Origin: Croceivirga sp.
Lineage (GTDB): Bacteria > Bacteroidota > Bacteroidia > Flavobacteriales > Flavobacteriaceae
Assembly: GCA_028284285.1 (NCBI GenBank)
Contig: JANQSA010000004.1
Location: 1-64,000 of the forward strand
Length of the DNA stretch: 64,000 nucleotides
Direction of reading: 5' to 3'
Shown piece after piece: positions 9,901 through 18,476 of the stretch. The number at the start of each line of letters is the position of its first letter. Within the stretch, counting starts at the first letter, position 1. The position numbers were made by a program, and so were the translations under genes. The notes under the pieces were generated by a model that had not been told where the DNA came from, made no database searches, and saw only the letters and a program-made list of their open reading frames with translations.

Positions 9901-10352
9901 TAGGTAATATAGGGGTCTTCCATATCTACCCAATAGCCTACCATTTCAGTCATTTCATTCCAGACATCGGTATACCGCATTACTGCCTTTTTGCAGGCCT
10001 CATTGTACTCCTCTATAGAAATTTTTGTGCCGATATCCTCCTTGGTAATGCCCAGTTCTTTTTCTACGCCAAGTTCTATGGGAAGGCCGTGTGTATCCCA
10101 ACCCGCCTTGCGTTTTACCTGAAACCCCTTCATGGTTTTGTAGCGCGGGAAGATATCTTTTATAGTACGGGCAATAACATGATGTATTCCCGGCATCCCA
10201 TTTGCAGAAGGAGGACCCTCATAAAAGACGTAGTTCTCTTTGCCTTCCCGGGTAGCCACACTTTTTTCAAAAATGTGTTGCTCTTTCCAAAAAGCAAGGA
10301 TTTCCTTCCCTATGGTGGGAAGATCGAGACCTTTATATTCCGCAAACTTCAT
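6924..10352 (-). CDS. ileS: Isoleucyl-tRNA synthetase
   Basis: Class I synthetase charging tRNA-Ile, about 1142 aa. The start MKFAEYKGLDLPTIGKEI at 10352 fits the family; a longer reading to 10391 would overlap the promoter. The HIGH-type signature is in GMPGIHHVIARTIKD (about residues 50-65) and KMSKRLGNAIDP is the KMSKS loop (about 690). Between them lie the CP1 editing domain and the WTTTPWTLPSNTAL block; an anticodon-binding domain follows. Length and HIGH region suggest the long, eukaryote-like IleRS class, often linked to mupirocin tolerance; that subclass call is an inference. It is the first gene of the operon with the dksA-like gene, the GIN protein and lspA. Confidence 0.96.
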   Translation of the reverse strand: MKFAEYKGLDLPTIGKEILAFWKEQHIFEKSVATREGKENYVFYEGPPSANGMPGIHHVIARTIKDIFPRYKTMKGFQVKRKAGWDTHGLPIELGVEKELGITKEDIGTKISIEEYNEACKKAVMRYTDVWNEMTEMVGYWVDMEDPYITYKPKYMESVWWLLKQIYDKGLLYKGYSIQPYSPKAGTGLSSHELNQPGTYQDVTDTTVTAQFKTKKETLPEFLKDIPGDIYFLAWTTTPWTLPSNTALTVGPNIDYVVVRTFNQYTYDPIHVIVAKKLVDAQFSGKFYLSDTEEDFTNFNAQQKKVPYQRLLECKGNDLVGIRYEQLIDYAQPYQNPENAFRVIAGDFVTTEDGTGIVHTAPTFGADDAMVAKQADPPVPPMLVLDEDNNPVPLVDLQGRFRPELREFGGKYVKNEYYEEGEAPEKSVDVEIAIKLKIENKAFKVEKYLHPYPNCWRTDKPILYYPLDSWFIKVTEIRDRMYALNLDINWKPPSTGEGRFGNWLANANDWNLSRSRYWGIPLPIWRTEDGKEEMIIGSVEQLKTEMTKSVEAGYMQNDIYADFVAGDMDEENYAKVDLHKNIVDKITLVSPSGKPMKRESDLIDVWFDSGAMPYAQWHYPFENRDLIDEGNAFPADFIAEGVDQTRGWFYTLHAIATMVFDSVSYKNVVSNGLVLDREGKKMSKRLGNAIDPFETMKAHGADATRWYMISNANPWDNLKFDLDGVAEVKRKFFGTLYNTYSFFALYANIDGFTYSEDEVPVKDRPELDQWILSELNSLTKRVDNAYADYEPTKAARAISDFVQENLSNWYVRLSRRRFWRPARQSHSGGGDYQQDKIAAYQTLYQCLVTVAKLMAPVAPFFAERLYKDLDSVTGKERFESVHLSHFPVYHSTLVNATLEEKMHIAQNISSLVLSIRQKERIKVRQPLQKVMVPVLNTKQRKDIEAVAELIKSEVNVKTLELLDDASGILVKQIKPNFKVLGPKYGKAMKEISNAVRNLNQEDIQKIEQEGEITLSLENKNIILQLSDVEITSQDIEGWLVASSGPLTVALDITIDEKLRNEGIARELVNRIQNLRKESGLEVTDKIDLKILKDGHVEKAIAGNSDYLKSETLTAILNLEEELNEGTEVVFDEVHTKLFIQKH

Positions 10353-10378
10353 ATAACAACTACCTAAATTAAAGTCTG

Positions 10379-10386
10379 CAAAATTA
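10379..10386 (-). promoter_or_regulatory. Candidate -7 box of ileS
   Basis: The minus strand reads TAATTTTG, an exact match to the Bacteroidota -7 consensus TAnnTTTG. The predicted transcription start is about 20 bases before the ileS ATG at 10352. No good -33 TTG is visible at the expected distance. Confidence 0.4.
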
Positions 10387-10486
10387 AACAATTAGCAATA
10401 ATTCCGGCATATGTAGGAGGGTAAAGTGTGGATGGACCACAGACGATTTCAATGTGGTGACACCTCCATTTTCAAGGTCTTCTTAT

Positions 10487-12898
10487 TTAAAATTCATAAC
10501 CCAGACCAACTATTACATTAAAACCCGGAGCCACTATCCCCGAGGAGTACGGTCGATACCGCTGATCCGTCATATTTTCCATTGAAAAATTGGCATGCCA
10601 GCTATTGGAGATCTGATAACGTGACCTAAAATTCAGGGTATACCAGGAAGGAGAGAAAGGGTTGCCATTCTCATCCTGCGCGTAGATAAAAGGTTTGTTG
10701 CGCTCCGAAAAGGCTAAATCATCAAATGGCATTTCACCATTATAGTTCAGAAAAAAATCGGCTTTTAAACGTTCATTTTTCCAAATTAAATGGGCATCTG
10801 CAAAGGTGGGGGCCACATGCCTTGCAGGAGACTCCATTCCGTTATCATCTTCCTCCGTACCTTCTGTTAAGGTTAAATTTCCAAGTAGAGACCAATGGTT
10901 CCCCATAAAAGCCTCCAGGCCTACCTCTACCCCATAGACATAAGCATTCGCTGCATTTTGGATGGCCTGAACATTGCTTAATTCCCCGTTGTAGAGAATC
11001 TCCCGTTCTCCTCCAAAGCTAAAATCCCTGCGTACCAGGGCATCCACCAGGTAAGTGTAATAGGTTGCTGCTTTAAGCACTAATTTGTCTTCAAAGTTTT
11101 TTCGGATACCGAAATCCAGGTTGTAGGCATATTCCGGTTCCAGATCCGGGTTAGGGACCACTACCGATCCGGGTTCTGAATCAAAAACTTTACCAATGTC
11201 ATCTATATTAGGCGCCCTGAATCCTGTGGACCCGTTTAGGGTAATTTGTAAGTTGGCATTGGGAAACCAACTGAATCCCAGGCTTCCGGTTAATGCTCCG
11301 GTGATCAGGTCGGACTCGGTAAACGGAAAAGGGAAAAAAGTGTCGTCAAATTTTGCATCTACCCAAACCTGACTATACCGAATACCGCTTAGCAAAGTAA
11401 AATTGGGTTTTGCACGATATTCACCATTGATGTATCCGGCAAAGGTTTGCCAGGTGGCACCATCAGGATATCGGGAAGCGGCAGGAGCAGTCTCTCCGCT
11501 TTCAATATTGGTTTGACTCCCTTCGGAATTCACTTTGTTGAACAAGTATTCTGCACCATAGTAAAGCCTTAGATCGCCTATTTTTTTGTTTTCAAAATCT
11601 AGATTAAAAGAAACGGCATCTAACTTTTCTCTCGTAGTGAAACGTGTGGGATTCTGGAAGCGTCTATCATTTCTGCTTTCTTCAAAAAATTGATAGGCAG
11701 CGGTAAACTTTAAACCGCTATAAAACCTGTTCTTTCCTTTTTGGGTAATTTGGGCATTACCCATAAACCACTTTTGCGGGCCATAAAACCATTCTGCGGA
11801 CCTGAGGCCGCTACCATCACTATTTGGCTGGATGAGTCTATCGAATCTGGAGTAGTCCGAGGTTTCCGAATAATACAGTCCCAGACTGTAGTCCCAGTCG
11901 GTGTTGGGTTGGAAGCGAAACTTTTGCAGCAGATTGATTTGGTCATACCCCGTTGGGTTCTGTACCAGGGGATCAGCATTGGCAATAAGGACATCCTCCC
12001 CGTTTTGACGCACTACCCGGTTGTTTCTCAGGTAAGATTCGGGCCCGTGGTTCCCCATTCTGAGATCGCCAAAATTATTGTAAGAAACGCTGGTATGGGA
12101 GGCCCAGGTCTGGTGTCCCATGTTGAAATCTACATGGGTGGTACTTTCATTATTCGCAGAGGCAAATCTGTAAAAAGCATTTCCGGAAAAGGCCAGGCTA
12201 TCGGTAAAGGAAAACCGGGGTTCTTTGGTAAAAAAGTTCATCACCCCTCCAATGGCGTCGCTTCCGTAGATAACGGAACCGGGTCCAAAAATGACCTCTG
12301 TATTTTTTATGGTAAAAGGGTCAATGGAAATCACGTTCTGTACATTTCCACCTCTGAAGATGGCGTTGTTCATCCGGACACCATCTACCGAAAGTAAAAC
12401 CCTATTTGTTGCAAACCCACGGATCATAGGACTTCCTCCGCCTAGCTGGCTTTTTTGCACAAACACTTGCCCACTGCTTTGTAAAAGGTCTGCGGAGGTT
12501 TGAGGATTGTTAAAAGCAATACTCCGGGCACTGATCGCCGCAATTTTTTGAGGGACATCTTTGCGCTGCTGCTCCCATTTGGATACGGACACTACAATTT
12601 CTTGCAATTGCTCTGGCTTTAGCTCCAGATAGATACGACTCCCTTTCCTTAGAATGCGATTTTTGGTAGTGGTTATCGTTTGATAACTGAGGTGCCGGAT
12701 GATTATTTTTTCATCAGGATCGAAAAGTGTCAGATAGCATCTTCCATTTAGATCCGAGATAGTTGTTCTTGATTTATCAGCGTTAAAAAGGGCCACATTG
12801 GGAACGGGAAGCCCGGTATCTGCATCTAAAATGGTAATTTCTTGTGCAGTAACCTGAAGGAAAAGCATCAAAAAGAGAGAGACAATTCCGGTTCGCAT
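10487..12898 (-). CDS. TonB-dependent receptor, heme/hemoglobin-type
   Basis: Outer-membrane active transporter of about 803 aa. The start MRTGIVSLFLMLFLQ at 12898 gives a clean signal peptide ending VTAQ and leaves a 1-bp gap to recO. A carboxypeptidase-like beta domain comes first (about 20-95), then the plug (QTSADLLQSSGQVFVQKSQL, MIRGFATNRVLLSVDGVRMN). A long barrel ends in GLGYEF. FRAPNIDDIG followed by NPDLEPE resembles the FRAP and NPNL boxes of heme/hemoglobin receptors, although the His often found between them is absent. Heme or another iron source is the likely ligand; B12 or siderophores cannot be excluded. It follows recO with 1-bp spacing, though functional linkage is doubtful. 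Confidence 0.87.
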   Translation of the reverse strand: MRTGIVSLFLMLFLQVTAQEITILDADTGLPVPNVALFNADKSRTTISDLNGRCYLTLFDPDEKIIIRHLSYQTITTTKNRILRKGSRIYLELKPEQLQEIVVSVSKWEQQRKDVPQKIAAISARSIAFNNPQTSADLLQSSGQVFVQKSQLGGGSPMIRGFATNRVLLSVDGVRMNNAIFRGGNVQNVISIDPFTIKNTEVIFGPGSVIYGSDAIGGVMNFFTKEPRFSFTDSLAFSGNAFYRFASANNESTTHVDFNMGHQTWASHTSVSYNNFGDLRMGNHGPESYLRNNRVVRQNGEDVLIANADPLVQNPTGYDQINLLQKFRFQPNTDWDYSLGLYYSETSDYSRFDRLIQPNSDGSGLRSAEWFYGPQKWFMGNAQITQKGKNRFYSGLKFTAAYQFFEESRNDRRFQNPTRFTTREKLDAVSFNLDFENKKIGDLRLYYGAEYLFNKVNSEGSQTNIESGETAPAASRYPDGATWQTFAGYINGEYRAKPNFTLLSGIRYSQVWVDAKFDDTFFPFPFTESDLITGALTGSLGFSWFPNANLQITLNGSTGFRAPNIDDIGKVFDSEPGSVVVPNPDLEPEYAYNLDFGIRKNFEDKLVLKAATYYTYLVDALVRRDFSFGGEREILYNGELSNVQAIQNAANAYVYGVEVGLEAFMGNHWSLLGNLTLTEGTEEDDNGMESPARHVAPTFADAHLIWKNERLKADFFLNYNGEMPFDDLAFSERNKPFIYAQDENGNPFSPSWYTLNFRSRYQISNSWHANFSMENMTDQRYRPYSSGIVAPGFNVIVGLGYEF

Positions 12899-12899
12899 A

Positions 12900-13619
12900 T
12901 TAATCGAAAACTGCATTTAAAATTGCCAGGGACCTTGGCATTCTGAATCCGTGCAAATGTAACTCAAAATACAAAAGCACCTTTTTTAAGAGTTCCTGGC
13001 GAAGTTGTTTAGACATTTTTACAAGCGAAATAGCATCAAAATTTATGCCTAAAAAATTTCTGAAGTAATCAAGCAGTTCACCGGTTAACACTGGGTTTAA
13101 GGAGGGTTGGGTCACAAAACTCCCCTCAAGCAAATCAAAATAGGGGGTATGCTTTAGCGCAACATCAGGATAAAAGCCCAAGAAGGTGGTCAAACGAATA
13201 AGGAATAGCAGGTGAAAATTGGAAACATCTTCATTTTCATCCAGCCAATTAAAAGCGTATTCCAAATAATTGTAAAGGGCAGCGTTTTTTTCCTCTTCCT
13301 GAATAGTTAGGGATAGAATTTCCGCTAAAAACAGTACCATGCTGTTTTTAATGATTTCGGTATGTAAAGTTTTGTAAGGATGAACAATTTTAGCCTCACG
13401 GATGCTTTCCAGTTTACCCTTGTTTTTATGGACAGCTACCATTTCCAATTGGGTAAGCGGTTGAAACAATCCTATTTTGAGCTTTCCCTTTTTGGTCGCA
13501 CGAACACCTTTTAACATATAGGATTTTAAGCCATCCGATGCGGTGAATGCTTTTAGGATAAGACTGGTATCCCCGTATTTTACGGTCGAAAGAACAATGG
13601 CTTTTGTGGTTACGGTCAT
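12900..13619 (-). CDS. recO: DNA repair protein RecO
   Basis: Recombination mediator that works with RecR and RecF to load RecA on gapped DNA and anneals SSB-coated single strands. It is about 239 aa. The start MTVTTKAIVLSTVKYGDTSL at 13619 matches the conserved OB-fold N-terminus; five further upstream residues could be read but are not family-like. The OB fold spans about 1-80 (KGVRATKKGKLKIGLFQPL) and a helical domain follows. The usual four zinc cysteines of E. coli-like RecO are not seen, which is common in this phylum. The downstream gene is the TonB receptor. Confidence 0.92.
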   Translation of the reverse strand: MTVTTKAIVLSTVKYGDTSLILKAFTASDGLKSYMLKGVRATKKGKLKIGLFQPLTQLEMVAVHKNKGKLESIREAKIVHPYKTLHTEIIKNSMVLFLAEILSLTIQEEEKNAALYNYLEYAFNWLDENEDVSNFHLLFLIRLTTFLGFYPDVALKHTPYFDLLEGSFVTQPSLNPVLTGELLDYFRNFLGINFDAISLVKMSKQLRQELLKKVLLYFELHLHGFRMPRSLAILNAVFD

Positions 13620-13703
13620 AGAAAGGGGAGCCATTAAAAATTGGGGGCAAAGGTACTGCCTCTTTCTTCAACAATCAATCTTTCCGGAAAACCAGGAACC
13701 GGA

Positions 13704-15153
<1,450 letters not shown>

Positions 15154-15177
15154 ATTTTGAAAAATTTGTAATTGACC

Positions 15178-16332
15178 TTATCCGATAGCCTGCTGCAGGT
15201 CGTCAATCAGGTCTTGGCTATCTTCAATCCCCACACTTAAGCGTATCAGAGCATCTACCACCCCACTTTTTTCACGCTCCTCTTTAGGAATACTGGCATG
15301 CGTCATACTTGCGGGATGTCCGGCTAGACTTTCCACTCCACCCAGTGATTCGGCTAAAGTGAATACTTCCAGTTTTTCCACAATCCTTACGGCATCTTCA
15401 AAACTGCTTCCTCTTGGAATAAAAGAGATCATACCACCAAAACCATCCATTTGTGCTTTTGCCACATCGTGGTTGGGATGGTCTTCGAAACCCGGCCAAT
15501 AGACCTTTTCAATTTTGGGATGACTTTTTAAAAATCGGGCAATAGCTTCTCCATTTTCACAATGGCGTTGCATGCGAACATGAAGCGTTTTAATACCGCG
15601 AAGTGTTAAAAAACTGTCCATAGGGCCACAAATAGCCCCACTGGCATTTTGTAGAAAATACAGCTTGTCTGCCAATGCCTTGTCCCTGACTACCAATGCT
15701 CCAACGATCACATCGCTATGCCCCCCCAGATACTTGGTGGCAGAATGCATTACAATATCCGCTCCTAAATCCAATGGCCGCTGTAGGTAGGGAGTGGCAA
15801 AGGTATTATCCACTGCCAATAGCAAGCCTTTCTCTTTGGCCAAAGCTGCTATAGCTCTAATATCAATGACATTCATCATTGGATTGGTAGGGGTTTCTAC
15901 CCAAATCAATTTGGTCTTCTCAGTTATTTTTTCGGCAATGGTATCTACACTTTGCATTCCAATAAATTGAAAAGAAATCCCCAACTTTTCATACACTTGA
16001 AGAAACAAGCGATAGCTGCCGCCGTATAAGTCGTTGGTGGAGATCACTTCATCGCCGGGCTCCAATAGTTTTATTACGGCATCTATGGCGGAAAGGCCGC
16101 TAGCGAATGCAAGGCCATAATTTCCGTTTTCAATACTGGCTAAAGCATTTTCTAAAGCGGTTCGTGTAGGATTGGCACTCCGGGAATACTCATAACCTTT
16201 ATGCCCTCCGGGGGTAGTTTGGGCATAGGTAGAGGTTTGATAAATAGGCGGCATTACGGCGCCATAGGCCGGGTCTGGTTGCTGACCACCGTGTATGGCC
16301 TTGCTGTTAAAATGAAGTTCTTTTTTGCTCAT
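15178..16332 (-). CDS. Cystathionine gamma-synthase / PLP-dependent Cys-Met metabolism enzyme
   Basis: PLP enzyme of the Cys/Met metabolism family, about 384 aa. It could act as cystathionine gamma-synthase (homoserine ester + Cys) or gamma-lyase, and the sequence alone does not separate these well. The start MSKKELHFNSKAIHGGQQPD at 16332 is family-like. YEYSRSANPTRTALE is the tetramer/PLP phosphate region, WVETPTNPMM and AVDNTFATPYLQ are cofactor contacts, and SATKYLGGHSDVI carries the Schiff-base lysine. Its stop lies upstream of gdhA's promoter region. The DinB gene is immediately upstream on the same strand. Confidence 0.9.
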   Translation of the reverse strand: MSKKELHFNSKAIHGGQQPDPAYGAVMPPIYQTSTYAQTTPGGHKGYEYSRSANPTRTALENALASIENGNYGLAFASGLSAIDAVIKLLEPGDEVISTNDLYGGSYRLFLQVYEKLGISFQFIGMQSVDTIAEKITEKTKLIWVETPTNPMMNVIDIRAIAALAKEKGLLLAVDNTFATPYLQRPLDLGADIVMHSATKYLGGHSDVIVGALVVRDKALADKLYFLQNASGAICGPMDSFLTLRGIKTLHVRMQRHCENGEAIARFLKSHPKIEKVYWPGFEDHPNHDVAKAQMDGFGGMISFIPRGSSFEDAVRIVEKLEVFTLAESLGGVESLAGHPASMTHASIPKEEREKSGVVDALIRLSVGIEDSQDLIDDLQQAIG

Positions 16333-16361
16333 GGAACTCTGTTCGGAATTTGGTGTCAAAA

Positions 16362-16823
16362 TTACATTTTTACAGCTCGGGATAAAGCCATAATGGCCCC
16401 CAAATGCAAACCTTCGTGAAAAACGTTAAAAGAAACAGCATCTTCCACTGAATTTAAGGGAACTTTTGGGGAAGTCATGTAGGGACTAAAATTTGTAAAC
16501 CTTTTGCTGGCATAATCAGCTTCGGTTTGCTCTAGGGTAGAAAACAACAACTGGGACAGCTCTTCTATTTCTGCCTGGGTGGGTATTCCCTGGGGGCGCG
16601 TACCTTTTTGATACCCCTTTACCCATACGGAGGAAAGAGCAAGGGGGAGACCGCTTAAGCCATAAACCAGCTTTTGTTGGGTAACTACCACGTGGGCAAT
16701 GTTCCACCAGATATTATTATTGAATCCCTGTGGGATCTTTGTCAATACCGGTTCAGGAGTGTTTTGGAGATAGTGATACAGTATCTTTCGGTTCTGTCGG
16801 GTTATCGTGAAAAGTTGCTCCAT
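16362..16823 (-). CDS. DinB-family protein
   Basis: Four-helix metal-binding protein of about 153 aa, of the DinB/YfiT type (thiol S-transferase or stress-related superfamily). The start MEQLFTITRQNRKILYHYL at 16823 seems right; seven further residues upstream would run into the AT-rich operator. The expected metal histidines are visible: NIAHVVVTQQKLVYG (first) and FHEGLHLGAIMALSR (second and third). The exact reaction is unknown. It is divergent from arsR, and the shared region contains the operator at 16845-16870, so the regulator may control this gene too. Confidence 0.8.
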   Translation of the reverse strand: MEQLFTITRQNRKILYHYLQNTPEPVLTKIPQGFNNNIWWNIAHVVVTQQKLVYGLSGLPLALSSVWVKGYQKGTRPQGIPTQAEIEELSQLLFSTLEQTEADYASKRFTNFSPYMTSPKVPLNSVEDAVSFNVFHEGLHLGAIMALSRAVKM

Positions 16824-16844
16824 AAAGTCAAAATTGTTAAACAT

Positions 16845-16870
16845 ATCTAATATTTTAGATATATAAATAT
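16845..16870. promoter_or_regulatory. Operator copy 1, between dinB-like gene and arsR
   Basis: ATCTAATATTTTAGAT (16845-16860) is an inverted repeat with 6-bp arms and a 4-bp spacer, continued by ATATAAATAT. A near-identical 26-bp sequence occurs at 17212-17237, with four mismatches in the spacer region and the last 14 bases identical. The position directly before the arsR start suggests autoregulation. Confidence 0.6.
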
Positions 16871-16890
16871 GTATATGTTATATTAGCGCT

Positions 16891-17193
16891 ATGAATATAG
16901 TGGAAATTAGTAAGGTACTCTCCAATACCACCCGGGTTAACATTCTGCAGTGGCTAAAAGATCCGGAAGCCAATTTTCCGCCCCATCAGGAAATAGATCA
17001 TTTTGATTACGGGGTTTGTGTAGGGTATATCCAGGATAAGGCGGGGCTTTCCCAATCCACCATATCTACCTACTTGAGTTCCATGCAGCACGTGAACTTT
17101 GTGATACCAACACGTCATGGCAAGTGGACCTACTACCGACGAAATGAAGAAGTGATCCAAAACTATTTGAATACCCTGAGAAAGGAACTATAG
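16891..17193 (+). CDS. ArsR-family winged-helix transcriptional regulator
   Basis: Dimeric winged-helix repressor of 100 aa. EISKVLSNTTRVNILQWL is the typical first helices, AGLSQSTISTYLSSMQHVNF (about 50-70) is the helix-turn-helix, and HGKWTYYRRNEEVI is the wing. No CXC metal motif in the recognition helix is seen, so the signal is probably not a soft metal; Cys48 lies just before the HTH in the sequence YGVCVGYIQDK. The gene lies between two copies of the same inverted-repeat operator, one before it and one before the following small ORF and racemase, which suggests it controls both itself and the downstream group. Confidence 0.88.
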   Translation: MNIVEISKVLSNTTRVNILQWLKDPEANFPPHQEIDHFDYGVCVGYIQDKAGLSQSTISTYLSSMQHVNFVIPTRHGKWTYYRRNEEVIQNYLNTLRKEL

Positions 17194-17211
17194 CTTTTTT
17201 TAATTATACGT

Positions 17212-17237
17212 ATCTATATTTTGAGATATATAAATAT
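17212..17237. promoter_or_regulatory. Operator copy 2, after arsR
   Basis: ATCTATATTTTGAGAT (17212-17227) followed by ATATAAATAT. Same 26-bp layout as 16845-16870, with the right 14 bases identical. It lies 19 bp after the arsR stop and 7 bp before the 42-codon ORF, where it could control the racemase group separately. Confidence 0.6.
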
Positions 17238-17243
17238 AAAACT

Positions 17244-17372
17244 ATGAATGGCACAATTGAATGTACACCACCTGCACGGAGTCATAAAAAAGTGACTACC
17301 TTGACCTCATGGGTTAAGTGGATACAAAACTTTAGGATTGAGGGGGCTGAAGAAATGTCAAAAACCAGGTAG
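17244..17372 (+). CDS. Candidate 42-aa ORF ahead of the racemase gene
   Basis: ATG at 17244 to TAG at 17370-17372, 42 aa, beginning MNGTIECTPPARSHKKV and ending EGAEEMSKTR. It is hydrophilic with two Trp and no membrane segment. It ends 3 bp before the racemase ATG, as a coupled operon gene or a leader peptide would, and begins just after operator copy 2. No family is recognised. It may be a remnant of a longer gene, since the operator and promoter context seems intact but the product is very short. Confidence 0.4.
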   Translation: MNGTIECTPPARSHKKVTTLTSWVKWIQNFRIEGAEEMSKTR

Positions 17373-17375
17373 AAA

Positions 17376-18068
17376 ATGAAAATAATTGGATTGATAGGAG
17401 GGATGAGCTGGCAGTCCTCCAAGTTGTACTATGAATATCTCAATCAAATTGTTGCGCAACGACTCGGGGGGGTGCATTCCGCCCGGATTTTGATGAGCTC
17501 GGTTGACTTTTCGGAAATCGAAAAATGGTCTTTTGAAGATAATTGGGAAAAGATCGGCAGGGTAATGGCAGATGAAGCCAAACGGCTGGAAGCGGCAGGG
17601 GCTGATATTCTAATTTTAGGGACCAACACCATACATTTGGTTGCGGATACTATTGAAGCCGCCGTCTCAATTCCATTTTTACATATTGCCAGGGCTACAG
17701 GCGGGGCTATAACCGAGTTAAAGCTTAAAAAAGTGGGGCTCTTAGGCACCCGCTTTACTATGGAGAAGGATTTTTATACCAGGATACTGCAAGAAGAATT
17801 TGGGTTGGAAGTAATCATCCCGAATCAAAGGGAACGGTCCTACTTGCAGGATGTGATCTATAATCAATTGGTAAAAGGGGTATTTACGGAAGAAGCAAAA
17901 GAAAAATGCGTAAAGATCATTGAGAATATGCAACAAGAAGGTATAGAAGGCGTGATTTTGGGATGTACGGAATTGCCCATTTTGATTCCGGAAACAGCGG
18001 TTACCCTCCCGACATTTGATACCACTATGATCCATTCCAAAGCAGCGGTCGATTTCGCTTTAACTTAA
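17376..18068 (+). CDS. Aspartate/glutamate racemase-family protein (YgeA-like)
   Basis: Cofactor-independent amino-acid racemase fold, 230 aa. GLIGGMSWQSSKLYYEYLN is the N-terminal signature. Where classical racemases have two catalytic cysteines, this protein has Thr83 (LGTNTIH) and Cys197 (ILGCTEL). From memory, the E. coli L-aspartate/glutamate-specific racemase YgeA has the same Thr83/Cys197 pair at the same numbers, so L-specific racemase-type chemistry is a reasonable expectation. It sits 3 bp after the 42-codon ORF and before an ArsC-like gene and an EamA exporter, probably under ArsR control. The in vivo substrate is not known. Confidence 0.87.
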   Translation: MKIIGLIGGMSWQSSKLYYEYLNQIVAQRLGGVHSARILMSSVDFSEIEKWSFEDNWEKIGRVMADEAKRLEAAGADILILGTNTIHLVADTIEAAVSIPFLHIARATGGAITELKLKKVGLLGTRFTMEKDFYTRILQEEFGLEVIIPNQRERSYLQDVIYNQLVKGVFTEEAKEKCVKIIENMQQEGIEGVILGCTELPILIPETAVTLPTFDTTMIHSKAAVDFALT

Positions 18069-18122
18069 AATAGATTCAAGTTGAATTGATTTTCTTTGCA
18101 GATCAATTTAAATATTTTCAAA

Positions 18123-18476
18123 ATGAAAAAAATATTCCACCTTGAAACCTGTAAAACCTGTCAAAAAATATTGGCGGAACTGCAGCCTTTGGACGGCGTT
18201 GAAATTCGTGAGATCAAATCCCGGGGAATAACTCCCGAAGAATTGGAAGAGATGCGGGAGCGTACAGATTCTTATGAATCTTTATTCAGCAGACGGGCCA
18301 TGCTGTTTAGACAACGTGGGCTCAATAACCAGGAATTGGGTGAAGACGATTATAAAAACCTCATTTTAGAGCATTATACCTTCCTGAAGCGTCCGGTAGT
18401 CCTGGTCAATGATCAAATCTTTATCGGTAACGCCAAGAAACAAGTTGAAGGGGCTAAAGCCGTTCTTCACGGATGA
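18123..18476 (+). CDS. ArsC-like thioredoxin-fold protein
   Basis: Small (117 aa) member of the ArsC/Spx/YffB superfamily. The start MKKIFHLETCKTCQKILAEL at 18123 gives the CxxC-type motif ETCKTCQ near residue 9. RRAMLFRQRG and RPVVLVNDQIFIGNAKK (the cis-proline loop) follow the family layout. True arsenate reductases show CxxCRK or HNPxCGTSR; here the motif is CKTCQK, so arsenate reduction is not assured and it may be a general thiol oxidoreductase. The stop overlaps the next gene by ATGA (18473-18476), showing translational coupling to the EamA transporter. Confidence 0.78.
   Translation: MKKIFHLETCKTCQKILAELQPLDGVEIREIKSRGITPEELEEMRERTDSYESLFSRRAMLFRQRGLNNQELGEDDYKNLILEHYTFLKRPVVLVNDQIFIGNAKKQVEGAKAVLHG

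Noticed and set aside
11741-12397. 218-codon plus-strand reading frame opposite the heme-type TonB receptor gene
   Set aside because: It lies wholly antisense to a well-supported receptor gene, shows no family motif and no promoter. It is a shadow of the receptor's codon use.
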